From assembly GCF_023973165.1 (NCBI RefSeq), contig NZ_CP099547.1, positions 62,001 through 126,000 on the forward strand: a DNA stretch of 64,000 bases. Reading direction: 5' to 3'. Below, one piece after another: positions 1 to 8,940 of this stretch. Within the stretch, counting starts at the first letter, position 1; every line of letters starts with the position of its first letter. This DNA is from Arcanobacterium pinnipediorum (lineage in GTDB: Bacteria; Actinomycetota; Actinomycetes; Actinomycetales; Actinomycetaceae). A program made the translations under genes and the position numbers. Below the pieces are notes generated by a model, which worked only from the letters and a program-made list of their open reading frames with translations, did not search any database and was not told the origin of the DNA.

Positions 1-1
1 T

Positions 2-469
2 ATTCGCCCGCGTCAGCTCACCAACGGTACGGTGATGAGTGGCCAAGAAGTAGCAGCATCGTTGATGCACGGAAATTGGATGTATTGGCCATCGTTATTG
101 CTACGTCGCTCAACGATTGTGCAGTATCCGTTTCGGGATTTCACTATCATGCTTGACCTGGCTTTAACGATTGACGTTGTTGTTCACGGTGGAAGTATTG
201 CGTTCGTGGATGAGGAATGTTTTGAATATCGGCGCTCGAATTATTCAGTATCGGGATCAACTGCTATCGATGGGCAACGTTTCGAAGATGAACGACGATA
301 CTTTCAGTTGGCGCATAATCTTTTTAAAGAACGCGGGTGGACTAAGGCGATGCGGGCTGCGCGATGGCATGTGACGTCACGGATTCATGCGGCGACGTTG
401 CTACCTGGTACAGTGTTGCGCCGAGATGGGCAAAGCTGTAAATTCCTACTTAATCACTTGTGGATGTAG
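2..469 (+). CDS. Glycosyltransferase family 2, C-terminal part (5' end outside window)
   Basis: The reading frame is open from base 2 to the stop at 467-469, so this is the 3' end of a longer gene. The internal GTG and ATG near 32-37 are unlikely to be the real start. The visible part has features of the C-terminal half of GT-A type family 2 glycosyltransferases: a W-P-S-L-L-L-R-R segment, then F-R-D-F and D-L-A-L-T, then an acceptor-side F-E-Y-R-R-S. It faces the licD operon tail to tail. The surface-polysaccharide context suggests a sugar transferase, but donor and acceptor cannot be told from this fragment. Confidence 0.6.
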   Translation: MRPRQLTNGTVMSGQEVAASLMHGNWMYWPSLLLRRSTIVQYPFRDFTIMLDLALTIDVVVHGGSIAFVDEECFEYRRSNYSVSGSTAIDGQRFEDERRYFQLAHNLFKERGWTKAMRAARWHVTSRIHAATLLPGTVLRRDGQSCKFLLNHLWM

Positions 470-480
470 GAGCTTTGCCC
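428..480 (+). terminator. Hairpin across the end of the first gene
   Basis: GGGCAAAGCT (428-437) pairs with AGCTTTGCCC (471-480), and inside it TCCTAC (444-449) pairs with GTAGGA (466-471). The structure overlaps the stop codon and is followed by CCTGTTTCTC rather than a clean T run. It lies between two convergent genes and probably ends transcription of the + strand gene. Confidence 0.45.
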
Positions 481-505
481 GCATCCTGTTTCTCAGGAGT
501 ATCGT

Positions 506-1363
506 TTATTGTGGCGCGTAGGGGCCAAAAACAACCGCAGATGCCGCATGGTTTTCGCGTTCATGTTCGGGTGGGATACGCATGTAGTCACCGTATCCTC
601 GGGTGAGTATGGCGTCATAGTCATGAGCTAACATAACCTCGATGCCGTCAAACGGTACGCGCTTAGCCGGAAATAGCTCAGCTACGGTAGCAGACCAGCG
701 TTTGGGATCGCGAGTTGAAAAGTCACCGAAAAGATCGGAATCGTCGTCGTCGAAACGTCGCGCGGCCTGTTCCCATTGCCGAACCAACGTTCGCGGTGTA
801 ACACGCGATAACTTGAGCGTCCAATGGATCGTGTGCAAGGCAGTAGTGACCGCGAGCTGGATCGGGCGCGGTAAAGATAACACCGCGTTGGGTGTACCGC
901 GAAGATAGAGCAACCGGCCCCACAACCACGTCTGTTTACTTTGCTTGGAGAAGTCGTGTGCAGTGCGCGGAATACGATCGAGGGGGAAAAGGTCGATGCC
1001 TAACGGCATCCGATACTCACGTTTGTGCGCTACGCCAGGGGTGAATTCACTGTCACGTAGTCCGAGTACACCAAAAGTCTTCGGGTATGCAGGATCGGTT
1101 CGCGAATCAATAAGAACATATCGCGAATCGAGAAGGCCGGGAGCTTCGTTAAAGAACTTCTCATAATCTTCGCGCAACATACAAATATCGACGTCGTCAT
1201 CCCAGGGGATAAAACCGCCGTGGCGCACCGCTCCAATAGCAGAACCGCCGTAGACCACATAGCGCAATCCCAGCTCAAGGCACACGCGATCAAATTCGCG
1301 CAACACATCGCGCATCGAGCGCTGGATTCTTTTAAGTGTTTGTGGATCGTAGGTATCAGTCAT
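506..1363 (-). CDS. LicD family phosphotransferase
   Basis: The 285-residue protein carries the LicD nucleotidyltransferase-fold signature: YGGSAIGAVRHGGFIPWDDD near residues 40-60, with the G-G-S and D-D-D residues that hold metal and substrate. LicD proteins transfer phosphocholine from CDP-choline to surface glycans; relatives move other phosphoryl ligands. The gene follows the choline kinase/cytidylyltransferase fusion by about 30 bp on the same strand, which supports a phosphocholine role here. The start is chosen at the ATG (1363). A TTG two codons upstream (1369) has better spacing to an AGGGGA Shine-Dalgarno and cannot be excluded. It is the last gene of the minus-strand operon rmlD - GT4 - licCA - licD. 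Confidence 0.85.
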   Translation of the reverse strand: MTDTYDPQTLKRIQRSMRDVLREFDRVCLELGLRYVVYGGSAIGAVRHGGFIPWDDDVDICMLREDYEKFFNEAPGLLDSRYVLIDSRTDPAYPKTFGVLGLRDSEFTPGVAHKREYRMPLGIDLFPLDRIPRTAHDFSKQSKQTWLWGRLLYLRGTPNAVLSLPRPIQLAVTTALHTIHWTLKLSRVTPRTLVRQWEQAARRFDDDDSDLFGDFSTRDPKRWSATVAELFPAKRVPFDGIEVMLAHDYDAILTRGYGDYMRIPPEHERENHAASAVVFGPYAPQ

Positions 1364-1394
1364 GTCCAATTCAATCCCCTAAGGCCGATCTGAG

Positions 1395-3191
1395 TTAGTC
1401 AGTTGAAGTATAACGTTGTTTATAGTGCGCTAACAGCTCATCAACACCGTGCGTGGCATGTTTGTAATAGGTGAGAAGCCATTCGCCAGCGTCATCGCCT
1501 TCGGCTTCCTTAAGCAATGCCCACACATACCAACACCATCCGGCGAAAACAACATACGCCCAATAGTGGTAGCGTTCCTGGGTGGTTGCTTCGCGCTGCA
1601 GATAAAAGCGCAATGCTTTTTCGGCAATTTCGGTGGTCATACCGATTGAGCTAACAACCATCGTTCCAAAGTCTGCAGCCACATCTGACATTCCAGCATA
1701 TTCCCAATCAATGAGATTCATACTCGAATCTTCGCCGATGAGGAAGTTCAACGGATGGAAATCGTTATGGCTGGGCACGAGAGGAAACTGGTCTTGGTCA
1801 ACGTAGTTCTTCAGCGCAACGATTTTTTCGCGCAGCTCGCGATACCCCGGTACGTTAATTGGGCTGCGGTTGCTAAGTAACTGCTCAAAGCGCAGTCCTT
1901 CGGCCACGAAGTCAAACCTGCGCTCTAGCTTTGTTCCAGATTCGTGTAACCGGCGCATCATCTGCATTGCGCGGTCGAGCTCGTCGTCGTTGGTGATATC
2001 CAGATTGCGATTGTTTGCCACGAATTTCGATATTTTCCATCCAGCTGCGGGATCGGTGGCAACCAACGTAGTATCGAGTCCTAAGCTCCGGGCCAGGAGG
2101 AGTGATTGTTCTTCGGCCTCGCGGTCAATAAGTGCTTCAGTCCCGATCCCGGGATGCCGATAGACGTATTCGTTGTTATTGACTGAAAAGTGGCACGAGA
2201 GATTTGTTAAACCTTGTTTGAGCGGATAGAAGTCACGTATTTCGGTAACGTCGCATGAAAGTGCGGCGGTGATGTGGTTAAAGACTTCAGAATCAACATT
2301 AGCCATAAAGTATGGATCAAATTCTCGCAGTTCGTCCACGGAATCGAACTCGTTGATAACTCCGGCGCGATATTTACGAATGACCATATCGAAGTCGCGA
2401 ATATTTTCGATGAAGAGGTATTCCCAGAGCTTCGGCGCGGTTTGTGGGAGATGGTAGACGCGCTCAAGTAGTGCGGTGAACGTGGTGGAGAATTCGCGAT
2501 CAAAATACACGTGGCCGAGCATGGTCCACGCATCGCTGCCGCCGATAGTGCAGCCGATGATTCGCCCGCCCGGGCCAGTGGTCAGACACCATTCGTTGGT
2601 GGGTCCTGCTACATAAGTGGCTGAATAGTATGCGTGATAGACGTGTGACTCAAAGGGGTTTTCAGTGAAGTAGTTATCTGAGGAGCACACGTAGGTGTTG
2701 CCAAGTTTTTCTTTAACCCGCCACAGCGAACCGTTGTTGTTCCGGGTGGCATATTCTTCGTTGACGACGATAGAGACGCCATACTTTTCGATCAGATAGA
2801 AGAAGTGTTCTTTTCGATATCCGACGACGACGGTGATGTCGGTTATTCCGGCGGCGTGGAGTTGCTCAATTTGGCGTTCTATCAGGATTTCGCCGCGAAC
2901 GCGCAGGGTTCCTTTGGGCCGTTCATAGGAAATAGGTGCAAAGCGTGAGGATAATCCGGCAGCGAGAATGATGGCATTTTCAACGGCATACGGTTCCAGG
3001 GCGGTGCGGCCGAGTTCGGTAATAGTTTTTTGGCTTAAGTAGCCTAGATTTTCAAGATCGCGAACTGCGGTGTTGATCTTGCCAAGGGAATGCCCGGTGA
3101 GGGTTTGTAGCTGGCGCTGGGTTGTGGGTTGGTTGCGCGTTGATAGGGTGTAGAGCACGTCAAACTGTGTCTTGTTAAGTTGGTGTGCCAT
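1395..3191 (-). CDS. Choline kinase / phosphocholine cytidylyltransferase fusion with N-terminal winged helix
   Basis: This 599-residue protein has three parts. Residues 1-70 look like a MarR-type winged helix (TQRQLQTLTGHSLGKI followed by LENLGYLS). Residues about 75-310 form a LicC-type nucleotidyltransferase with the N-terminal pyrophosphorylase signature NAIILAAGLSSRFAPI. Residues about 320-590 form a LicA-type choline kinase with SHNDFHPLNFLI (Brenner motif) and NLIDWEY. Known family chemistry would give choline to phosphocholine to CDP-choline in one chain, feeding the adjacent LicD. The start ATG at 3191 is preferred over the upstream frame because GGGAGGAA sits directly ahead of it. 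No choline transporter (LicB) is present in the window, and no CAAT-type phase repeats precede the gene. The role of the winged helix is unknown. Confidence 0.85.
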   Translation of the reverse strand: MAHQLNKTQFDVLYTLSTRNQPTTQRQLQTLTGHSLGKINTAVRDLENLGYLSQKTITELGRTALEPYAVENAIILAAGLSSRFAPISYERPKGTLRVRGEILIERQIEQLHAAGITDITVVVGYRKEHFFYLIEKYGVSIVVNEEYATRNNNGSLWRVKEKLGNTYVCSSDNYFTENPFESHVYHAYYSATYVAGPTNEWCLTTGPGGRIIGCTIGGSDAWTMLGHVYFDREFSTTFTALLERVYHLPQTAPKLWEYLFIENIRDFDMVIRKYRAGVINEFDSVDELREFDPYFMANVDSEVFNHITAALSCDVTEIRDFYPLKQGLTNLSCHFSVNNNEYVYRHPGIGTEALIDREAEEQSLLLARSLGLDTTLVATDPAAGWKISKFVANNRNLDITNDDELDRAMQMMRRLHESGTKLERRFDFVAEGLRFEQLLSNRSPINVPGYRELREKIVALKNYVDQDQFPLVPSHNDFHPLNFLIGEDSSMNLIDWEYAGMSDVAADFGTMVVSSIGMTTEIAEKALRFYLQREATTQERYHYWAYVVFAGWCWYVWALLKEAEGDDAGEWLLTYYKHATHGVDELLAHYKQRYTSTD

Positions 3192-3278
3192 TGGGTTCCT
3201 CCCGTTATCAACAAAGCCTTTGTTCAAATATACCTGTTAATGAAATAAAAGTGAACAAGTGGGGTATGTGGTGATAGC

Positions 3279-4388
3279 TCAGCGCCGAAAATCTGCAATG
3301 ACCTCGCGGCAGAACTCGGTGTAGCGCTGAGCTTGCTCTGGCCAGGTCAGATCCTTAATCAGTGTGGGATCTGAGGGAGGAAGCGGGGCGCGAAGATAAT
3401 CGAGCAAGGTTGAGCGAAGTGCGGCAGCGGTTTTATCTTGGCAAATAAGAATGCTGGCTCCTTTTGCTAGGAGGAGATCGGCGCCAGGGACTGGGAATGT
3501 GACTACTCGACCTTGCTCCGCGAGTGCCTCTACCAGCGTTGTTTGGAAGCCTTCTGAGAGTGTTGAGGGGTTGACGAGAGTAGCACCAGCTAGTTTTTGG
3601 CGCACACTAGCTGGATCGATCCGGCCAGGTGCGCTGACGAGATTATCTAGGTTGAGTTCGTGAATCATGTGCCGTACATCGTCGAGTTGGGGGCCATCGC
3701 CGATCACTTCACCAGTGACGTTAACGCCTTGTTGGGTTAGCCATGCGAACGTTTCTAAGAACGTATCCCAGCCTTTGCCTGCAACCAGCCGGCCTACGAA
3801 GACCAGATGGTGGGGACGATCGGGCCGGGTGACGTCATCGCGAGGTGGCGTGATTGCGTTGTAGAAAACGTTTGCTGGCTTGTCGCTGAGGTCTTTGACG
3901 AAATCAACGACGGCTTGGGAAACGCCGAGAACTTTATGTGCAGAACGTAGCACGAATCTGCCAAACGTCAGATCGACGATGCGAGAACCGAGCCAGACTA
4001 CGGGGTTTTCTGTGGCGACAAAACCGCTTCCGTGTTCGGTGTGGATGATTGGCAGACCTGCTTTTTGCGCAGCCCGCACACCAACATAGGTCATCGGGAA
4101 AAAGCGAGTGTTGGTTGCCACAATATCAATCTTTAATTCCCGCAACGACTTTGCGATAGTGCGGGTCGATCCCCAAGACGGGAAGGATATGACACCAGCT
4201 ATGGGAAAGTGCGAGCTTCCGGTAAGGACGTGGACGCCGTGGTCGAAGCGTTTTCCGGGCGGGTTTAAGATGGTTAAGACCCACACCTCATGCCCCATTT
4301 TTGCCAAAGCACGCCCAAGGTTTTCCACATGGTATTCGAGGCCACCGGTTCTAGGCGGATAGTTGTTGACAAAGATAGCGATTCTCAT
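3279..4388 (-). CDS. Glycosyltransferase family 4 (GT-B fold)
   Basis: The 369-residue protein begins MRIAIFVNNYPPRTGGLEYH, the usual N-terminal glycine-rich start of family 4 transferases, and continues to the GT-B donor half with VFVGRLVAGKGWDTF and then TLSEGFQTTLVEALA, the E-x7-E region that binds the nucleotide sugar. The frame stays open upstream into rmlD, but the ATG at 4388 matches the family N terminus and leaves a 28-bp gap after rmlD. The Shine-Dalgarno is weak. It lies between rmlD and the licCA fusion, so it probably builds the rhamnose- or phosphocholine-bearing surface glycan. The exact sugar is unknown. Confidence 0.85.
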   Translation of the reverse strand: MRIAIFVNNYPPRTGGLEYHVENLGRALAKMGHEVWVLTILNPPGKRFDHGVHVLTGSSHFPIAGVISFPSWGSTRTIAKSLRELKIDIVATNTRFFPMTYVGVRAAQKAGLPIIHTEHGSGFVATENPVVWLGSRIVDLTFGRFVLRSAHKVLGVSQAVVDFVKDLSDKPANVFYNAITPPRDDVTRPDRPHHLVFVGRLVAGKGWDTFLETFAWLTQQGVNVTGEVIGDGPQLDDVRHMIHELNLDNLVSAPGRIDPASVRQKLAGATLVNPSTLSEGFQTTLVEALAEQGRVVTFPVPGADLLLAKGASILICQDKTAAALRSTLLDYLRAPLPPSDPTLIKDLTWPEQAQRYTEFCREVIADFRR

Positions 4389-4416
4389 AGTGGTTTTTCT
4401 TAATCCTGAAACTGGG

Positions 4417-5268
4417 CTATAGCCCCAGTACGTGTGAAGCGGCGATGCCCCAGCGCTCGCGCCAATCACCAATAGGTTCAACACCGATTTTAGCCAACGC
4501 TTCATGCCCAAGAGCAGAGAACGATGGACGCTTAGCTGGGCGATCAAACGCCGCCGCAGTGGTTTCGGTAACCATCGCTGGATCCTTGCCAATGGAGGAC
4601 ATGATGGCTTTGGTGAACTCAAACCACGAAGTTTGCCCTTGGCTAGTTCCGTGGTAGATGCCCGAAGGTGCCTTGGCGTCGATCAATCGCACGATCAGAT
4701 CGCAGAGATCAACTGTCCAGGTTGGTTGGCCGATTTCGTCGGTAACTACAGAGAGTGTCTCATGTGTTTGTGCAAGGCGTGCCATCGTCTTTGGAAAGCA
4801 GTTGCCGTATTGGCCATAGAGCCAAGCGGTGCGAACAATGAGGTAGTTATCTGTGTAGGTGCGAACCGCCCATTCACCGGCAACTTTCGTGCGACCATAG
4901 GCCGAAACCGGATCGATGAAGCCGTCTTCTTCCCACGGTGTCTCGCCATCGCCCCGGAAAACGTAGTCGGTTGAAATATGTACTAGCCGTGCACCGATTG
5001 CGGCACACTGACGTGCCAGGTTTGCCGGCCCGGTGGCGTTGACGCGGAACGCGGTTCCTTCGTTCTCTTCGGCGGCGTCAACTGCGGTAAAAGCTGCACA
5101 GTTGACGACGACGTCGACGTCGGTGACAACACGTTCGACAGATTCGCGGCTGGTGATGTCAATATCGTCGATATCGACTGCGATGACATGGTGACCATCT
5201 TTTTTGATTCGTTGCGTGAGATCAGTTCCGAGCATCCCTTTAGCTCCAACGACCATCCATGTTGACAT
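4417..5268 (-). CDS. rmlD: dTDP-4-dehydrorhamnose reductase
   Basis: This is the last step of dTDP-L-rhamnose synthesis: NAD(P)H reduction of dTDP-4-keto-L-rhamnose. The 283-residue short-chain dehydrogenase shows the Rossmann motif VVGAKGMLG at the N terminus, NCAAFTAVDAAE, HISTDYVFRGDGETPW, and the catalytic tyrosine and lysine in YGRTK. The start at 5268 is chosen because GGAG lies 7 bases upstream; the open frame extends further but has no better signal. The first copy of the 111-bp direct repeat begins 24 bp upstream and probably contains its promoter. rmlC lies about 3 kb away on the other strand, beyond an inserted cassette, and rmlA is at 9.9-10.8 kb. rmlB is not in the window. Confidence 0.93.
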   Translation of the reverse strand: MSTWMVVGAKGMLGTDLTQRIKKDGHHVIAVDIDDIDITSRESVERVVTDVDVVVNCAAFTAVDAAEENEGTAFRVNATGPANLARQCAAIGARLVHISTDYVFRGDGETPWEEDGFIDPVSAYGRTKVAGEWAVRTYTDNYLIVRTAWLYGQYGNCFPKTMARLAQTHETLSVVTDEIGQPTWTVDLCDLIVRLIDAKAPSGIYHGTSQGQTSWFEFTKAIMSSIGKDPAMVTETTAAAFDRPAKRPSFSALGHEALAKIGVEPIGDWRERWGIAASHVLGL

Positions 5269-5291
5269 TATTTTCTCCTCATCGCACCGGG

Positions 5292-5402
5292 TGATATTTA
5301 TAGACTCAAGCATATCGCGTAACGTGGGCTAACTGTTTTATCTAGTACAGTATTGTGGACTTTCATTCCCAAAATAGTTCCTGCAATGGCGTAAACTGGC
5401 TG
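5292..5402. repeat. 111-bp direct repeat, copy 1 (rmlD side)
   Basis: Identical to 8118-8228 except at 5301 (t versus g) and 5373 (a versus g), in the same orientation and offset by 2826 bp. This copy lies just upstream of rmlD; the other lies just upstream of rmlC. Together they bracket the flippase and glycosyltransferase genes. The repeat most likely represents the original divergent rmlD/rmlC promoter region, duplicated when the cassette entered. Confidence 0.95.
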
Positions 5403-5473
5403 AATCTCGGGTTAGTCGGTGTGTGAAAATGCGTAAGGACTAGCTTCCGCTTCGCTCGGTTTGAGCACTTCGA

Positions 5474-6736
5474 TCAAGCCGCACGGTTATCGTCATCTAG
5501 TGAGGGGGAGGGAAGTTTTCGATAGCTTTGTGCGAATAAGATAACCATTATGACAAGTGCACCCGAATAGGCTGCGGTGCCAACCCAACTTGGACCATTA
5601 ATTCCGAACATATTAATGAACCATTGGGATAGTATGACGGTTAAAACTGCAGCGAGTGCATTTCCAATGAATGCTCCCTTATAGTTTCGCACAGTAATCA
5701 ATAGATCATTCATAAACCATACAAAGGCAGTAACTAATGTAAATAATATAGCTGGTTGCAGGATGTAAGTGTGCTGGCTAATTTCACTGCCAAATAAGAT
5801 CTCTAAAAGCCAGTTGCCAAAAACTAACAGAAGAATGGATAACACTACGGTGATAAGGAGGATGAAACCTGTTGTTTTCTTGATCAGTTTCAATGCAGAT
5901 TGCTTATTTGAATGAAGACGTTGTGAAAGTTCACGAAGAAGTGGACTGTAAACATATGTAGCCCCCATTTGTACGATGAGGACAGGAGAAGCTACGGAGG
6001 CGTAAATCCCTAGAGCGTCAGCGCCTAATGTGAGTTCGAGTTGTTGGCGCGGAACAGTAAACACGACTGTGCTAAGAACTTGGGAAATAGCAACTGGGGT
6101 AAGTGTAAGAAGGAGTTTTAGCGAAGGTAGGATCTCAATAATTGGCTTGATACTCTCGAATTTGGCAGCGCGCGGTGCATCATAGAAGCATCCGATGAGG
6201 ATTTCAGAAACAATCATAGCGATGACGGCCCAAACTAGAGAGTTTGTCATCCACAGCGCTAAGCTGAAAAATACCACGTCTGTAATACCTTGTAGAATAT
6301 AGGAGATTCCAGCGATATCCATACGATAGTGGCGCCAATCGATTGCACGAAAAACCTCGGTAAAGCTGACGATTAAAGAGTAAATCAGGTATAGAATTAC
6401 CGGAATTAAATTGGTTAATGATGTGGTGATGAGTGCGTAGAGGCTACCTGCGAAAAAGGCGATGAATGAGGTCAAAATTCGTAGACCTACATAGTGATTC
6501 GAGGAACGTTCATTTTTCACGTCAGTAATTTGTAGAGTGCGCAGCCGGTAATCTGCAAAAGGCAGAACGAGATTTGCAATAGACATGGCTATCGCCAGGC
6601 CTCCTGCAACATCAAATCCAGAAGAAAGGCGGACGGCTGCAATCGTTATAACGTAATTGCACGCAAGTCGTATCGTCGAACCAGCTGAGTTCCACAGCAT
6701 ATTGCTTTTTAATGACAGCTGTTTATTAGTGCTCAT
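5474..6736 (-). CDS. Polysaccharide flippase (Wzx / MATE-like PST family)
   Basis: The 420-residue, strongly hydrophobic protein has about a dozen membrane segments by eye. It opens with SNMLWNSAGSTIRLACNYVI, a layout typical of Wzx/RfbX oligosaccharide flippases, and has late segments such as GFILLITVVLSILLLVFGNW. Such proteins move lipid-linked repeat units across the membrane. The start ATG at 6736 has GAGG five bases upstream; a GTG at 6742 is less likely. The gene appears more AT-rich than its neighbours and lies inside the direct-repeat cassette, facing away from the glycosyltransferase at 7081. A strain-specific role in surface glycan export is inferred. Confidence 0.8.
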   Translation of the reverse strand: MSTNKQLSLKSNMLWNSAGSTIRLACNYVITIAAVRLSSGFDVAGGLAIAMSIANLVLPFADYRLRTLQITDVKNERSSNHYVGLRILTSFIAFFAGSLYALITTSLTNLIPVILYLIYSLIVSFTEVFRAIDWRHYRMDIAGISYILQGITDVVFFSLALWMTNSLVWAVIAMIVSEILIGCFYDAPRAAKFESIKPIIEILPSLKLLLTLTPVAISQVLSTVVFTVPRQQLELTLGADALGIYASVASPVLIVQMGATYVYSPLLRELSQRLHSNKQSALKLIKKTTGFILLITVVLSILLLVFGNWLLEILFGSEISQHTYILQPAILFTLVTAFVWFMNDLLITVRNYKGAFIGNALAAVLTVILSQWFINMFGINGPSWVGTAAYSGALVIMVILFAQSYRKLPSPSLDDDNRAA

Positions 6737-6933
6737 ACGCACCTCATAGCTTTCCCGTAAATCTCTATGGCTCTAGCAGAGTGTATTTAACAAAGTAGAC
6801 TATAGCAGTACGCGATAGTGAACTTCGTAAAGTATGCCGTATGCCATCACATAGGAGTGATGTCTAGGAGTGGTTATATGTCGTAACACAAAAGACTGAT
6901 AGTCAAGCCGCCCTCAACTGCCTCACCCTCATG

Positions 6934-6963
6934 TTGACATATCTAGGTTTAGATACCTAAAGT
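6934..6963 (+). promoter_or_regulatory. Possible promoter for the cassette glycosyltransferase
   Basis: TTGACA (6934-6939) is followed after 18 bp by TAAAGT (6958-6963). The spacer holds the short inverted repeat TATCTA-GGTT-TAGATA, which could bind a regulator. The rest of the 344-bp divergent gap between flippase and glycosyltransferase (6737-7080) is AT-rich and shows no gene. Confidence 0.4.
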
Positions 6964-7080
6964 AAACGATTACGTCTATATGTAGGCTGATTGTGCGGGT
7001 GTTGGTAAGACACGTCGTACAATTATTATGGAAACATCTGCAATGAGTCCTGTGATGCCTAACCTTCGTGGAGCCGAGCA

Positions 7081-8097
7081 ATGCCTTTTATTAGCATTAT
7101 TATTCCTGTCTATAATGCAGAAGAATATATCGAATCGTCGCTCAGGACGATCACCTCTCAGAGTTTTGATGATTGGGAAGTTATCCTCGTTGATGACGGA
7201 TCTACAGACAATTCGCCTGAAATATGCGACGATTTTGCACAAAGTGATTCACGAATAAAAGTTATACATCAACAAAACGCTGGAACAAGTGCAGCTCGAA
7301 ATACCGGAATCGCAGCAGCAACTGGACAATACCTCACGTTCATGGATAATGATGATTGGTGGCGCTATGACGATGTGCTAGCAAAAATGAAACAAAAGAT
7401 CACCAGCACTGGAGCCGATGTGCTCTGTCATATCAATGTAGATTCCAACTCAGATGGCTCGCAGTTATTTGACTACGGTGTGCCTGGCGTAGAAAAAGAA
7501 ATCGACTCGCTATCTGCAGATCAAATAATAAAATTATTGGCTGATCGTGCTCTGCTCGCCAGTGCGGTTTGGACTAAGGTCGTTCGCCGGCAGTTTATTA
7601 TCGATAATGACATTATCTTCCCGGTTGGAATGCGCAACGAAGATACTGACTGGAGCGCGAAGGTTATTTCCCTATGTGCCTCTATAACATGGCTCGATGA
7701 TAGTTTTTATGTTTATCGGCGCGGGCATGAGTATGCCCAAACATCGCATCGCCTAACCCAATCAGCGGTTGATGATCTTCAAAAAATTTTACAACGCCAT
7801 CTCGATGCGAGTACCGAACTGAGTCGAGCACGTCAACAATCACTTTTTGCTTTCCTGGCATACCCATTTCTTGTCTGGATTGGGCAAGCCCAAGCTTTAG
7901 GTTTATTCACTAAGGCGGATGAAAACAAGGATCGTAACCAGTTACTCGCTCAATTTCCCAAAGTTGCACGCGAAAGCGGGCGCAAATCAGTACACTACGC
8001 ATATCTGATGAGTCGTGTTATTGGCTTATCTGCGATGGTGCGTAGCCTAGGCGTGGCATTTAGAAAGAAATATCCGCATCACGTTGCAAAACGTTAA
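7081..8097 (+). CDS. Glycosyltransferase family 2
   Basis: A 338-residue GT-A enzyme. The N terminus PFISIIIPVYNAEEYIESSL and VDDGSTDNS are the classic nucleotide-binding motifs. N-A-G-T-S-A-A-R-N-T-G follows, then the metal-binding D-x-D region as FMDNDDWW, and NEDTDW in the acceptor part. It probably adds one sugar to a lipid-linked repeat unit that the divergent flippase exports. The ATG at 7081 is preceded by GGAG. It is one of the two genes inside the 111-bp direct repeat cassette and is AT-richer than the rml genes by eye. Its stop lies 20 bp from repeat copy 2. Confidence 0.88.
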   Translation: MPFISIIIPVYNAEEYIESSLRTITSQSFDDWEVILVDDGSTDNSPEICDDFAQSDSRIKVIHQQNAGTSAARNTGIAAATGQYLTFMDNDDWWRYDDVLAKMKQKITSTGADVLCHINVDSNSDGSQLFDYGVPGVEKEIDSLSADQIIKLLADRALLASAVWTKVVRRQFIIDNDIIFPVGMRNEDTDWSAKVISLCASITWLDDSFYVYRRGHEYAQTSHRLTQSAVDDLQKILQRHLDASTELSRARQQSLFAFLAYPFLVWIGQAQALGLFTKADENKDRNQLLAQFPKVARESGRKSVHYAYLMSRVIGLSAMVRSLGVAFRKKYPHHVAKR

Positions 8098-8117
8098 TCT
8101 CTATTGAGCGAGGGTCA

Positions 8118-8228
8118 TGATATTTAGAGACTCAAGCATATCGCGTAACGTGGGCTAACTGTTTTATCTAGTACAGTATTGTGGACTTTCATTCCCAAGA
8201 TAGTTCCTGCAATGGCGTAAACTGGCTG
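8118..8228. repeat. 111-bp direct repeat, copy 2 (rmlC side)
   Basis: Second copy of 5292-5402, with two mismatches. It ends 28 bp before the rmlC start codon, so it probably supplies the rmlC promoter, as copy 1 does for rmlD. Recombination between the copies would delete 2826 bp and leave rmlD and rmlC as a simple divergent pair. Confidence 0.95.
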
Positions 8229-8256
8229 TATCGCTTGATGAAATATAGGAGCTAGT

Positions 8257-8874
8257 ATGTTAATCGAACCATTATCCATTGAGGGTGCTTTCCGAATCAC
8301 CCCGAAGCAATTCCCTGATTCGCGCGGCTTATTCCTCGAAGCCTTCAAACAAGAAACCTTCGTTGCAGCAGTGGGCCGGGAGCTCGATGTCCAGCAGGTC
8401 AATACGTCGGTATCGAAAGCGGGCACAGTTCGCGGCATCCATTTCGCTGACGTGCCACCCTCGCAAGCAAAATATGTGATGTGCCCCCAAGGAGCCTTGC
8501 TGGATTTCGTGGTTGATATTCGCGTAGGTTCGCCAACATTTGGCCAATACGAATCGGTGCTTCTTGACGATACCGATCGTCGAGCTATCTTTATCTCGGA
8601 GGGGTTGGGTCACGCTTTTATTGCTCTTGAAGATAATACGGTGGCAACGTATTTGTGTTCTGCGCCGTATGCTCCTGGCCGCGAGCACGGTGTGAAGCCT
8701 ACGTGTTCGACGTTGGGTATCCCGTGGCCAACCGTTGATCGAGCGGGTAATCCGATGGAACTTTTGCTCTCTGAAAAAGATACGGCCGCTCCGGGTTTGC
8801 GAACCGCGCAAGAGCAAGGTTTGCTTCCTTCTTATGATGAAGCAATGGCATTTATTGATTCACTGCGCAAGTAG
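8257..8874 (+). CDS. rmlC: dTDP-4-dehydrorhamnose 3,5-epimerase
   Basis: A 205-residue cupin enzyme that converts dTDP-4-keto-6-deoxyglucose to the L-rhamno configuration. Family motifs are visible: PDSRGLFLEAF, VNTSVSKAGTVRGIHF with the catalytic histidine in R-G-I-H, and FISEGLGHAFIALED. The ATG at 8257 has AGGAG five bases upstream. Length is normal for RmlC. It is divergent from rmlD across the inserted cassette and convergent with the glycosyltransferase and rmlA operon downstream. Confidence 0.93.
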   Translation: MLIEPLSIEGAFRITPKQFPDSRGLFLEAFKQETFVAAVGRELDVQQVNTSVSKAGTVRGIHFADVPPSQAKYVMCPQGALLDFVVDIRVGSPTFGQYESVLLDDTDRRAIFISEGLGHAFIALEDNTVATYLCSAPYAPGREHGVKPTCSTLGIPWPTVDRAGNPMELLLSEKDTAAPGLRTAQEQGLLPSYDEAMAFIDSLRK

Positions 8875-8940
8875 TTTGTGTTGCTGCGCGGATGGTGAGT
8901 CTGCCTCAGGTAACATCACGGTGGTTTAACCGCTAGGTTG

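Noticed and set aside
3192-3278. CAAT-type phase-variable repeats before the choline kinase gene, as in Haemophilus licA
   Set aside because: No tetranucleotide repeats are present in or before the gene.
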